The notes under the pieces were generated by a model, which did no database searches, was not told where the DNA came from, and saw only the letters and a program-made list of their open reading frames with translations. Both the position numbers and the translations under genes were made by a program. DNA of 64,000 nt, from positions 1 through 64,000 of the forward strand of contig NZ_FCOG02000037.1 of assembly GCF_001544975.2 (NCBI RefSeq). The letters run 5' to 3'. The stretch comes from Caballeronia arationis (GTDB taxonomy: Bacteria > Pseudomonadota > Gammaproteobacteria > Burkholderiales > Burkholderiaceae). Shown here piece by piece: positions 54,186 through 62,655 of the stretch (position 1 is the stretch's first letter; each line of letters begins with the position of its first letter).

Positions 54186-54824
54186 TCAGCGCGGCGGGTG
54201 CGCGCCCGGCGCATCGAAATCGATTTTCATCTCACCGCTCTCGATTTGCTGCAGCCGTCGCATGAGATTGGCCGGACGCAGCGTCACTGCGGCGATCATT
54301 CGTCGCACGAACAGGCCGAGATGATTAGGCCGGATATGTTCGGGGCAGGCAAGCGTGCAGAGATTACACATGACGCATTCGTCGAAGACTTCGCTCGATG
54401 CGGCCAGCTTGCCCTCCACGGCGAGGTTTACGCCCCGCTGGACATCAAGGCCCTTCGGGCAGGCGCGATCGCAGCCACTACAGTGACGACAATGAGCGGC
54501 TTCCGGGAATATTTCAGAAATCGTGCGCAGCGCCTGCCAGCTGTCGCCGACATCCTCGATGCGATACGCGTGGCGTGCCGAGGCTGTGAAGTAATCCAGG
54601 AAGGCGACCTGCATGCCGTCTTCGATCAGGGTTTCGCAAGCAAGCGCGGTCTTCACCTCTTGCTCGCCGCTGCGCCGGACCATGACGCGACATGAGCCGC
54701 ACACCCCCTGGCCCATGCAGCCGACGCCCTGGACAAGCGTCTGCCCTGCATGCACGAAGGCCTGCAAGATCGAGCAGTTGGCTGGGGCTTCAACCTGATG
54801 CCCTTCAATGCTCAAGCAAACCAT
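54186..54824 (-). CDS. FrdB-like iron-sulfur protein
   Basis: A 212-residue electron-transfer protein. An N-terminal [2Fe-2S] plant-ferredoxin-type domain uses Cys in VGCMGQGVCGSCRVMV and ALAC. The C-terminal part holds two clusters of the SdhB/HdrC kind: CRHCSGCDRACPKG and CVMCNLCTLACP. It is first of the three-gene redox set and ends 15 bases before the flavoprotein gene. The start at 54824 opens at MVCLSIEGHQVEAPANCSIL; longer frames lack support. A sigma-70-like promoter (TTGGCA-N16-TATTGT) lies upstream. Confidence 0.85.
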   Translation of the reverse strand: MVCLSIEGHQVEAPANCSILQAFVHAGQTLVQGVGCMGQGVCGSCRVMVRRSGEQEVKTALACETLIEDGMQVAFLDYFTASARHAYRIEDVGDSWQALRTISEIFPEAAHCRHCSGCDRACPKGLDVQRGVNLAVEGKLAASSEVFDECVMCNLCTLACPEHIRPNHLGLFVRRMIAAVTLRPANLMRRLQQIESGEMKIDFDAPGAHPPR

Positions 54825-54891
54825 TTTTTCGCACTCTGTCGTTGCGCGGCGCTGACACCGCAGTGGCATATCCACGGAAAACGTTAAATAG

Positions 54892-54919
54892 ACAATAGCA
54901 TAAGCGAGGGTATTGCCAA
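54892..54919 (-). promoter_or_regulatory. Candidate sigma-70 promoter of the FrdB-like operon
   Basis: On the minus strand: TTGGCA (54919-54914), 16-nt spacer, TATTGT (54897-54892), about 68 bases before the FrdB-like start. Confidence 0.4.
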
Positions 54920-55043
54920 GGGGAGGTCGCATGAAATCACTGGAAAGCCCTCGCACGCCTCATCGTGGTGATCCTGATTGCGATGGATCGCTCGCGAGGA
55001 AGCGGTTGATGTGATTCGGTACAACCAGGAACGACGGTTGCCC

Positions 55044-55223
55044 TTATTCAGGCATTCCATCGCTCGCATCATCGATCAGGTTCAATGCGACGGCCGGGTC
55101 GTCGATCGTATCGATCGCGAGCATCGCAAAGCGCGCGAGAAACAGGGGAGCGTTCGCCTCGCCCACTTGGGTCATTGCCTTGCACAGTCGGGTATAGACG
55201 TTATCGAGGTCGCTGTCGGTCAT
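55044..55223 (-). CDS. DUF2783 small protein
   Basis: A 59-residue DUF2783 protein (MTDSDLDNVYTRLCKAMTQV, then LFLARFAMLAIDTIDDP). AAGGAG lies six bases before the ATG. Members are regularly encoded directly after flavin monooxygenases of aromatic degradation, exactly as here (29 bases after the monooxygenase stop). A partner or stabilising role is inferred from context; no activity is known to me. Confidence 0.85.
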   Translation of the reverse strand: MTDSDLDNVYTRLCKAMTQVGEANAPLFLARFAMLAIDTIDDPAVALNLIDDASDGMPE

Positions 55224-55252
55224 GGTGTTCTCCTTTATCAGGTTGGACGTGA

Positions 55253-56950
55253 TCACGTGTTAAGGGCGCGGTGGATGGCGGCTGCAATATCCTCGGCCGC
55301 TGCCGCATGCCAGCGCCCCAATACATGACCGTCCGGGCGAACCAGATACACGGTGCCGGGTCTGGCGCCGTACATGGCAAACAGCCGACCCGTATGGTCC
55401 CAGTTGTGATCGCTTTTCGTCTCAGGATGCAGATGCGAAGTCACAGGGATCAGCTTGAAAGGCAGCCCTTCGCGTCGGAGTGATTCTTCGAGTGCGACGA
55501 ATTCCGCGGGTACCTGTCCGTTTTCACTAAAATGCAAGGCCGTGAAAGAGGGAACGACAAGGTCTGTCAGATGAGCCTCCCTTGCGTTGCCACCTTCGAC
55601 AATCATCAACGGACACTCCCCAAGCACCGCCCCCGGCACCGGACCCGCCGCAAATGCGCCCGGCTCTGCTTCCGGCGCATTGAGCGGCGACGCGATATAG
55701 GTGATGGCCGAAGTTTGCCGCGGGTTGATCAAGGAGCGCACGCGTTCATGCTTGATCGCGAGACTCAAAACGGCTTTGCGCATTAACTCGAAGGCGAATG
55801 ACGGCGGCGCCATGAACTCGGTACTCTTCGTGCCGTAACTCAGATTTTCGTGCGCGGCAAAGACGCGCTCGTCCGAATAGCTGTCGAGCAATCCTTCGGA
55901 AGCAAGGCCACGAACCACAAAGGCCAGCTTCCACGCCAGATTATCCGCATCGTCAATGCCTGAGTTTGCGCCGCGCACGCCAAAGATCGGGACCAGATGG
56001 GCTGCATCGCCGCCAAACAGCACGCGGTCTTGACGATAGCGTTCCAGGGACAGGGCATTGGCTTTGTAGATCGTGATCCAGATCGGGGCCCAATCACCAC
56101 GCTCACCCATCATGTCCAGGAGGCTCTGCACCCGCGGGAACACATTCTCCGGCTTCACGGCCTGCTCGGCGTCTTCGCCGTCACGCAGTTGATAGTCGAT
56201 GCGCCAGACATTGTCAGGCTGTTTGTGGACCAACACGGTGGAACCCGGGTTGGACGATGGGTCGAAGTAGGCGAGTCGCTCAGTCGGCCTGTCGCTCTCG
56301 AGTTCGATATCGACGATCACATAGCGGCCCTCGTAGCTCGTTCCTTTGAGCTGGAGTCCTAGCGCCTCGCGAATCGTGCTGCGGCCGCCATCGCAGGCGA
56401 CGACCCAGTCCGTGTCAAGCGAGTAGTCGCCTTCGGGAGTTGCAAGGTTGAGCGTGGCGCCGTCCGCACGCGAATCGATCGCTGTCACCCGTGTTTGCCA
56501 GCGAATATCTATCAGGTCGGATTTTCGTTGCGCCGCGTCCAGTAAAAACTGCTCGATGTGATATTGAGCAAGGTTCACCATCGGCGGCAGTTTCTGATTG
56601 TCGTCCTGTGGCATTTTGAAGTGCAGCACTTCGGTGTCGCGGTAGAAGCTGCGCCCACCAGTCCACGGCAGCCCGGTCTTCAGAAATCCATCCGCTGCTC
56701 CCAGGCGCTCCATTATTTCAAGGCTACGGCGAGATATGCAGATGGCCCGGCTCCCAGAACAAACGGAGTCATCGGCTTCGATCAATACGGAGGGAACGCC
56801 ATGGTTTGCCAGACCGAGCGCCACCGTCAGCCCGACTGGACCTCCGCCAACGATCGTAACTGCATGTCGCTTCGTCTCGATACCCTTGTTTAGCTTCGGC
56901 ACCTTGGCAGCGTATTTTTTTGCAGTAAAGGGATAAGATTTGAATTCCAT
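55253..56950 (-). CDS. FAD-dependent aromatic monooxygenase (PHBH fold)
   Basis: A 565-residue class A flavoprotein monooxygenase that likely hydroxylates a phenolic or similar ring using NAD(P)H and O2. The three class motifs are present: AVTIVGGGPVGLTVALGLAN (dinucleotide fold), VVACDGGRSTIREALGL (DG motif) and VLFGGDAAHLVPIFGVRGAN (GD motif, FAD ribityl). The C-terminal thioredoxin-like domain ends TVYLVRPDGHVLGRWH. The start at 56950 is chosen because GGAG then has a 6-base spacer; an ATG 12 bases up overlaps the ribosome site. It lies between an MFS transporter gene and DUF2783. The substrate cannot be fixed from sequence. Confidence 0.9.
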   Translation of the reverse strand: MEFKSYPFTAKKYAAKVPKLNKGIETKRHAVTIVGGGPVGLTVALGLANHGVPSVLIEADDSVCSGSRAICISRRSLEIMERLGAADGFLKTGLPWTGGRSFYRDTEVLHFKMPQDDNQKLPPMVNLAQYHIEQFLLDAAQRKSDLIDIRWQTRVTAIDSRADGATLNLATPEGDYSLDTDWVVACDGGRSTIREALGLQLKGTSYEGRYVIVDIELESDRPTERLAYFDPSSNPGSTVLVHKQPDNVWRIDYQLRDGEDAEQAVKPENVFPRVQSLLDMMGERGDWAPIWITIYKANALSLERYRQDRVLFGGDAAHLVPIFGVRGANSGIDDADNLAWKLAFVVRGLASEGLLDSYSDERVFAAHENLSYGTKSTEFMAPPSFAFELMRKAVLSLAIKHERVRSLINPRQTSAITYIASPLNAPEAEPGAFAAGPVPGAVLGECPLMIVEGGNAREAHLTDLVVPSFTALHFSENGQVPAEFVALEESLRREGLPFKLIPVTSHLHPETKSDHNWDHTGRLFAMYGARPGTVYLVRPDGHVLGRWHAAAAEDIAAAIHRALNT

Positions 56951-57067
56951 CGTTTGCTCCATAACGAATTCTTGAACGAAGTGTGGACGCGATCATGGAT
57001 GACGCGTCATTCGTAGCTGGACACTTCGCCCTGGTTTGAGTCGAACAGCCGCTATCGCAAGCGCGGT

Positions 57068-58459
57068 CTAGCTAACGCTGCTTGATGGTTCGGCGCGGCG
57101 CTTGCGGGTCGGCTCGATCGGCAGCATGGCCACTACGACGGCGCCGATCACGAGCAGTGCCGCCGCGTACAGCAAACCGGCCGAGAAGCTGTGGGTCAGG
57201 TCTTTCAGCCAACCCACCACCAGTGGATTCAAGGCCGAGCCAATATTGCCGGTAGCGTTGATCACTGCGATGCCGACCGCGCGGGCTCGAAAGCTCAGGG
57301 CGTGATCCGGGGTCGTCCAGAAGATCGACATGGCGGTATACGATCCCGCCGATGCGAGGCAGATACCCAGCATTTGGACCACGGGATTTGTCGAGTAAGC
57401 CGTGCAGAGCCAGCCAGCGGCGGAGAAAAGCATCGGCAGCATCAGGTGCCATCTGCGTTCCTGCTTGCGATCCGAGCGCCTTCCCCACCAGATCATTGCG
57501 ACGATCGTGCAGAGCTGCGGAATCGCAGCCAGGAGACCCACGGTGCGATTGCTTGCGTCGGCGCTGAAGCTCTTCACGATCAGCGGCGTCCAGACCGCAA
57601 CCATGGCGAGCGTATTGACAAGACAGAAATAGGCGAGCGCGAACTTAAGGACGGTCGGTGAGACGAGCTCGCTAAGAAGGCTTTTCTCTTCAGTTGCCGA
57701 CGTATGCGGCACGGGATCGGCTTTGTGCTCGGCCGCGAGCGTCTGCGAGAGCGTACGCTTCTCGTCCGCGCTGAGCCAGGTTGCCTTTTCAGGGACATCG
57801 CGCAGATAAGCGAATACGACCAGACCCAGGATCGCCGAAGGCAAGCCTTCCAGAAAAAACAGCCATTGCCACCCTTTGAGCCCGAGTGTCCCATCCAATG
57901 CCAGGATGTATCCCGAGAGTGCGGAACCGACTGCGGCCGTCACCGGCATGGCGATCATGAACATGGCATTCGCTCTCGCGCGATATGCACTCGGAAACCA
58001 GTAGGTCATGTAAAGCAGGATGCCTGGCAGAAAACCGGCCTCCGTCACGCCGACCAGAATGCGCAACAGGTAAAGCGTGCCGGGACTCGACGCAAACATG
58101 GTCGCCGTGGATGCCAGACCCCAGGCGATCATGATGGTTCCGATCCATTTCCGTGCACCGATGCGCGCCAAAACGATGTTGCTCGGAATGCCGAACGCGA
58201 TGTACGCGATATAGAACAACGTCGTGGCCAAGCCGAACTGCACGCCCGAAAGACCGAGGTCTTTCATCATCGTCAGTCCGGCGAATCCGATATTGATCCG
58301 ATCCAGGAACGAGAAGAAGAACAGGATGAAGAGAAACCAAAGCAGGTGTCGAGATACCTTGGCGATGACATGCTGCTCTTGCAGTGAAGCGCCCGGTCCA
58401 GCACCGTTCGCCGGCCCGTCAGGAAGTGGGCCGCGGTCGGCCAACGGGGTCGTTCCCAT
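57068..58459 (-). CDS. MFS transporter, anion:cation symporter family
   Basis: A 463-residue, 12-helix MFS permease of the ACS family (phthalate/tartrate/hexuronate type) in the inner membrane. It shows FFSFLDRINIGFAGLTMMKD L in the first helix, the loop 2-3 motif LARIGARKWIGTIMIAWGLA, and GILLYMTYWFPSAYRARANA in helix 5. GGAGAC lies before the ATG at 58459. Its place upstream of the monooxygenase gene suggests uptake of the compound that the enzyme acts on. Confidence 0.9.
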   Translation of the reverse strand: MGTTPLADRGPLPDGPANGAGPGASLQEQHVIAKVSRHLLWFLFILFFFSFLDRINIGFAGLTMMKDLGLSGVQFGLATTLFYIAYIAFGIPSNIVLARIGARKWIGTIMIAWGLASTATMFASSPGTLYLLRILVGVTEAGFLPGILLYMTYWFPSAYRARANAMFMIAMPVTAAVGSALSGYILALDGTLGLKGWQWLFFLEGLPSAILGLVVFAYLRDVPEKATWLSADEKRTLSQTLAAEHKADPVPHTSATEEKSLLSELVSPTVLKFALAYFCLVNTLAMVAVWTPLIVKSFSADASNRTVGLLAAIPQLCTIVAMIWWGRRSDRKQERRWHLMLPMLFSAAGWLCTAYSTNPVVQMLGICLASAGSYTAMSIFWTTPDHALSFRARAVGIAVINATGNIGSALNPLVVGWLKDLTHSFSAGLLYAAALLVIGAVVVAMLPIEPTRKRRAEPSSSVS

Positions 58460-58685
58460 GTAAGTCGTCTCCAGAATCAGGTCTATGTCGAGCGCCCCAG
58501 CACTCAATGCAATCGCGTCAGGTTCGTCAGGGCGGCGAGTTGTGGCGATGAGTGGAGTATGGAGCGACGCCAGCGCGCGCTGTCCCCAAAATGGGTACAA
58601 CCTGGAGGGTGAAATGGGCTAGGGGAAACCCTCGGCGCTACGCTACCGCGGGAGAGGCCAACGTCGGATTGGGGGCAGTGCGGGC

Positions 58686-59504
58686 TTAGTTTCTGCCGGG
58701 GGCCAGGCACAAGGCGAACAACTGACGCTGGCTCGAAATGCCGAGGCGGCGGTAAGCACGCTTCTGATAGGTCACGACGCTGGAGGCCTTGACGCCCATC
58801 AGTTCGCCGATTTCTTGCGCAGTTCGGCCCTCCAAAACACCGCAGAGAACGTCGAGTTCTCGCTTCGACAAATCCGGGCAGATCCCACGGACGCGTGCCA
58901 GCATCAGTTGCGGAATGCCGGTCTGAATCTGGCCGCACAGCGCGTAATGATGCTTGGCGGCTTGAGCGACAAGCGGGGCAAAAGCTTCGATCAGCGCGAT
59001 TTCGTTCGGCTGGAAATTACCGCGCCTGCGGTCGCGGTACAGATTGACCGAGAGCCAGATATCCTGCGAGGGCTGCAGCAACAGGGAAAGGCGGCCCGAC
59101 ACATCAGGCTGGTGATAACAAGCGGCTCGATAGCCTTCATGCGAGATGTCTTCGATGGCTTGCTGGTGGAGCAGGACTGCGGAGTCGAGTTTTTCCGGAC
59201 GTGCAGACGAGATAATCGTTTGGTTTCCGTCCAGCTCATAGAAGGTTTTAGCATACGTGTCCGCCACATTGCGCAGGAATCGGCCGCCGCGATGGTCCGC
59301 CACGGAGACCGTCCGGGGACGGTTGTTGAACTCGTACGCAAACACGGTGCACTGCGAGATACCCGCGGCATCGCCTAGTAACTTCAAGACTTCCGCGGCA
59401 AACGCATTGGCATCATCGGACCCGATCGCTGATACCAAGCTTGTCGCCCGGGAAAGGTCCAGGTGTCCTGAGAGGCTGGGACGATCGAGCCGCCAAGAGC
59501 GCAT
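58686..59504 (-). CDS. LuxR-family transcriptional regulator
   Basis: A 272-residue regulator with a C-terminal GerE/LuxR helix-turn-helix at about 210-265 (LSKRELDVLCGVLEGRTAQE IGELMGV, SSVVTYQKRAYRRLGI). The N-terminal domain has no receiver Asp or recognisable autoinducer motif; it may bind a small ligand. The start is placed at the ATG at 59504; the frame is open to 59573. It is upstream of the MFS/monooxygenase operon and divergent from the DAO oxidase gene, so it probably controls one or both. Confidence 0.87.
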   Translation of the reverse strand: MRSWRLDRPSLSGHLDLSRATSLVSAIGSDDANAFAAEVLKLLGDAAGISQCTVFAYEFNNRPRTVSVADHRGGRFLRNVADTYAKTFYELDGNQTIISSARPEKLDSAVLLHQQAIEDISHEGYRAACYHQPDVSGRLSLLLQPSQDIWLSVNLYRDRRRGNFQPNEIALIEAFAPLVAQAAKHHYALCGQIQTGIPQLMLARVRGICPDLSKRELDVLCGVLEGRTAQEIGELMGVKASSVVTYQKRAYRRLGISSQRQLFALCLAPGRN

Positions 59505-59949
59505 GATTGGCTTCGGAAAGTGTAGATTAGGGCGACTTGAACGCGGTCCCCAGCGGACGATTCCTGCTTGCATTCCCGCCAGGCGTCGCGGAGAAAATGA
59601 CCGGGCAACTCGATGCGATGCGTAAACATAATACCCTTCGGGGCCGATTGTACCCGCCGCTTCGGCACCGAACCGTAGTTAGACCTCTTTCGAAAGCGAC
59701 AGGCTGTCAAGTCGGCGACGCCCGCTCGGAAGTGACGCTGACGCGCGACGGTAGCGCACCGCGGGCCATTCGGGCGCGGGGACAAGAAGGACAGTAGAAA
59801 CGTCCTATCGTCAACTGGCTGAGATGGCGAAACTTCGGTGGATGACGTTTGCGAGAAGAAAGTCTGCATCGGCGCAATCGAGCCCGCGTCAGAAGGATTT
59901 TGCAACATATGCTCGCTCCGATAACCCAACTGTCACTTACCAGCAAATC

Positions 59950-61278
59950 ATGCTAAGGGTCGACGAAGTAACGAACAGCGAAGGATTCTCCAACCGATTC
60001 GATGCCGTGGTGATAGGCGGTGGCATCGTCGGCGTCAGCACCGCATATGAACTGGCGAGGCGCGGCGTATCGGTGGCATTGCTGGAGAAGGGAACCATCG
60101 GAGGGGAGCAGTCGGGGAGGAACTGGGGCTGGGTTCGTCAGCAGAATCGCGATCTTTACGAGTTGCCGCTCGCGATGCAAAGTCTGAGGCGCTGGAGCGA
60201 GCTAAGTGACGAGCTGGGCGAGGACATCGGTTTTCGCATGGCAGGCATCCTGTATGGGACGGAGCACCAGTCCGATGTCGCGCAATGGGAAGCATGGCTT
60301 GCCAGAGCACGGGAGGTGGGCTTCAACAGCGAAATCCTCACCGCGCGCGAGTTGGCGGCCCGCATTCCGTCCGGGCGAGCGAAGTGGGTCGGCGGACTGT
60401 GGTCGGTCACGGATGGCCGCGCGGAGCCGTCCAAGGCCGCCCCTGCGATCGCACGAGGTGCGCAAAGACTCGGTGCGAAGGTGTATCAGAACTGTGCGGT
60501 TCGAAGTCTCGACACGAGCGCGGGCCGTGTTTCCGGCATCTGGACGGAGCGTGGCCACATCGCTGCCGATACCGTCGTCCTCGCGGGCGGAGCCTGGAGC
60601 GCGCTGTTCTGTCAGCATCATGGCATCGATCTTCCAGCCATCAACGTGATTGGAACCGCCTTGCGAACCGCAGAAGCGCCGGGAGTCATCGACGGCTGCT
60701 TCTCGGGCCCGAACTTTGCACTCAGGCGCAGACTAGACGGCGGCTACACCATCGCCGTTCCTGGCTACGGACGCGTGGAGCTCGCGCCGCAAAACCTGAG
60801 GCATTCGGTAAAGTTTCGCAGCATGTTTCGCAGCAAGCTCAACAAGAAGCTGAAGATTCGTGTCGGGTCTAGCTTCTTCCGCGGGCCCGAGGCTAGCGCG
60901 ACGTGGTGCGACGACGACATCTCTCCGTTCGAAGAAACACGCGTGCTCGATCCCCAGCCCGACACGGAATGGCTCACTCGCGCCTTGCAGAATGTCGCCG
61001 GTGTCTTTCCAGAGCTGGCGAATCTGCGGATCGCCCACGCTTGGGCAGGCGCGATCGACACGACGCCGGACCTGGTCCCTGTCATCTCGAAGGTCGATGC
61101 AAAGCCAGGCCTCGTGATCGCCTCCGGCTTCAGCGGCCACGGTTTCGGATTGGGACCAGGCGCGGGCATTCTCGTGAGCCGGCTGGTGATGAACGAGACG
61201 GCGCAGTTTGATATCCAGCCCTACGAGCTGGGACGCTTCAGCAATGGATCGATACTGCGCAGCCCTGAAATGATGTGA
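59950..61278 (+). CDS. FAD-dependent DAO-family oxidoreductase
   Basis: A 442-residue amine/amino-acid oxidase-type flavoprotein. The Rossmann motif FDAVVIGGGIVGVSTAYELA RRG opens the protein, followed by SGRNWGWVRQQNRD (typical of DAO-type oxidases such as those of opine or aminophosphonate pathways) and a C-terminal GFSGHGFGLGPGAGILVSRL that binds FAD. No signal peptide. The start at 59950 is the ATG nearest the flavin fold; the frame is open to 59824 but the extra residues look like noise. Divergent from the LuxR gene. Substrate unknown. Confidence 0.88.
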   Translation: MLRVDEVTNSEGFSNRFDAVVIGGGIVGVSTAYELARRGVSVALLEKGTIGGEQSGRNWGWVRQQNRDLYELPLAMQSLRRWSELSDELGEDIGFRMAGILYGTEHQSDVAQWEAWLARAREVGFNSEILTARELAARIPSGRAKWVGGLWSVTDGRAEPSKAAPAIARGAQRLGAKVYQNCAVRSLDTSAGRVSGIWTERGHIAADTVVLAGGAWSALFCQHHGIDLPAINVIGTALRTAEAPGVIDGCFSGPNFALRRRLDGGYTIAVPGYGRVELAPQNLRHSVKFRSMFRSKLNKKLKIRVGSSFFRGPEASATWCDDDISPFEETRVLDPQPDTEWLTRALQNVAGVFPELANLRIAHAWAGAIDTTPDLVPVISKVDAKPGLVIASGFSGHGFGLGPGAGILVSRLVMNETAQFDIQPYELGRFSNGSILRSPEMM

Positions 61279-61672
61279 GCCAAAACCGTGGAGAGTGCAA
61301 CCTCCTGATTACGGCGTCCCCTTGACGGCGTATCTGAGGTAACGGTCATTTCAATCGTTGCAGCTGAGGCAACAGGGTTATCGCTGCCGTTTCACGGATG
61401 GCATTTCAAGGGCCTGCTACACGCTGTCGAAGGAGCAATGCATCTTTCGAGGCTTCATCGCACAAGTTTGTCCAAGCAACTCGACGATAAAACGAGACTC
61501 ATCGCAATCGGCTTGATTTGCCTGCTTCCCGAACGCCGAGAACCGCGCATCGGCCCGGTGGTCGAGAAAAAAAATTCTATTTCCGGCGGTACATTGATTC
61601 ACTCTTCCATTAGCGATACCCTTAATTCGTTCGTGATCGTCGAATGCTGGTCAACCTGGAGACAACCATCTC
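61279..61672. other. Intergenic region, no recognised gene
   Basis: No supported coding sequence, although a frame from 61438 runs on into the next gene's shadow. A run of eight A residues lies near 61565. GGAGAC shortly before 61673 serves the lipoprotein gene. Confidence 0.35.
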
Positions 61673-62143
61673 GTGAAGCGAGCGTATGCTTTCTCCTGCA
61701 TCCTCGCCTTGAGCGCGATCCTCGGCGGATGTGGCAAGGACGAATCGCGAAACGCTACTCAGGAATCGGGCGCATCCGCGAGTCAGGCGCCCGTTCAGCC
61801 TGGGCCGGCCGCGAGCGATACACCCGTCGCATCGGGCGGGCAAGAGCGGAGTGCGCTGGCCGCCATCACCAAGGCGCAGTTGCCGGGGGAGGCAGCCGAA
61901 ACACTGCGTTTGATCAAAGCGGGCGGCCCTTTCCCTTTCGGCGAGGACGGTGTCTTGTTCCGCAACACTGCGGTATTGCTGCCGCAGCATCCGCGCGGCT
62001 ATTACCACGCATACACAGTTCGCACGCCTGGCTCGGCGGATCGCGGGCAGCGCCGCATCGTGTGTGGTGGACCGCGCAAGCAGACTGGCGACTGCTATTA
62101 CACCGACGATTACTACGCCAGTTTCAAGCGCATTGCAGAATAA
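61673..62143 (+). CDS. Ribonuclease N1/T1-like lipoprotein lacking catalytic residues
   Basis: A 156-residue lipoprotein starting at GTG. The lipobox LGGC (…SAILGGCGKDESRN) predicts lipid attachment at Cys20. After a Ser/Ala/Pro linker the C-terminal 90 residues match guanyl-specific microbial ribonucleases (RNase Sa/barnase fold): GPFPFGEDGVLFRNTAVLLP, YYHAYTVRTPGSADRGQRRI and CYYTDDYYASFKRI. In active relatives the corresponding positions read YHEYTVxTPG and xDHYASF. Here the catalytic Glu is Ala and the catalytic His is Tyr, while the Arg pair is kept. RNase activity is therefore doubtful; an RNA- or protein-binding role is possible. Confidence 0.85.
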   Translation: MKRAYAFSCILALSAILGGCGKDESRNATQESGASASQAPVQPGPAASDTPVASGGQERSALAAITKAQLPGEAAETLRLIKAGGPFPFGEDGVLFRNTAVLLPQHPRGYYHAYTVRTPGSADRGQRRIVCGGPRKQTGDCYYTDDYYASFKRIAE

Positions 62144-62655
62144 CTTGAGCGAACTGAAAACGCCCCGGGCCTCCTATAAAGCAGACGCCGGGACGCCGCA
62201 CGGTGTGGACGATGCCACACCCGGCAATTTCCCCATGCCGACACCGGCCGTGACGAACAAACCGTCTGCCTGACGGAGCCACGAAACCGCGCGCTTCGAT
62301 ATCTCGCCTTCGTCCGTTGAATCAACTCTTCCAGAATCGGGTCCTTGCTCGCTGTGTACCCAGCGCTCAACCTGCGACATGCCCCTCTGTGACGCGTCTC
62401 CGCTTTCTGTCCTCCTTGATCATATCGCTGGCGCGCTCGGCGATCATCAGCGTGGGTGAATTTGGAGCAGCCCCTTGATTCTCAGGACACCCGGCGAGGG
62501 AGTCTTGTGAGTAGTTTCAAGCCTGGGCAAATCGTGGAAAGCATCGAAGTTCTGGCAGAAGCACTCATGGATCAGCGCCGGGCGATTGCGTGAACCACCT
62601 TGAATTCGCAAGACTGGCACAATCGAGAGGATATTCGCTCAGCTTGGGAACCCTC
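62144..62655. other. Gene-poor stretch with Sir2 remnant
   Basis: About 510 bases between the lipoprotein and ABC transporter genes. It contains the Sir2-like remnant on the minus strand (62174-62380). Further right, the minus strand also reads SPTLMIAERASDMIKEDRKR near 62400-62470, which looks like another coding scrap that I cannot place. Confidence 0.4.
62174..62380 (-). pseudogene. Sir2-like (NAD-dependent deacylase) N-terminal remnant
   Basis: The minus-strand frame contains WLRQADGLFVTAGVGMG, matching the NAD-binding start of Sir2-type proteins (ADGLLVTAGAGMGVDSGLPDFRG). The next expected residues (DSGLPDFRG) are replaced by KLPGVASS and the frame soon ends, so the catalytic core is missing. 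A decayed fragment; the match is short. Confidence 0.5.
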
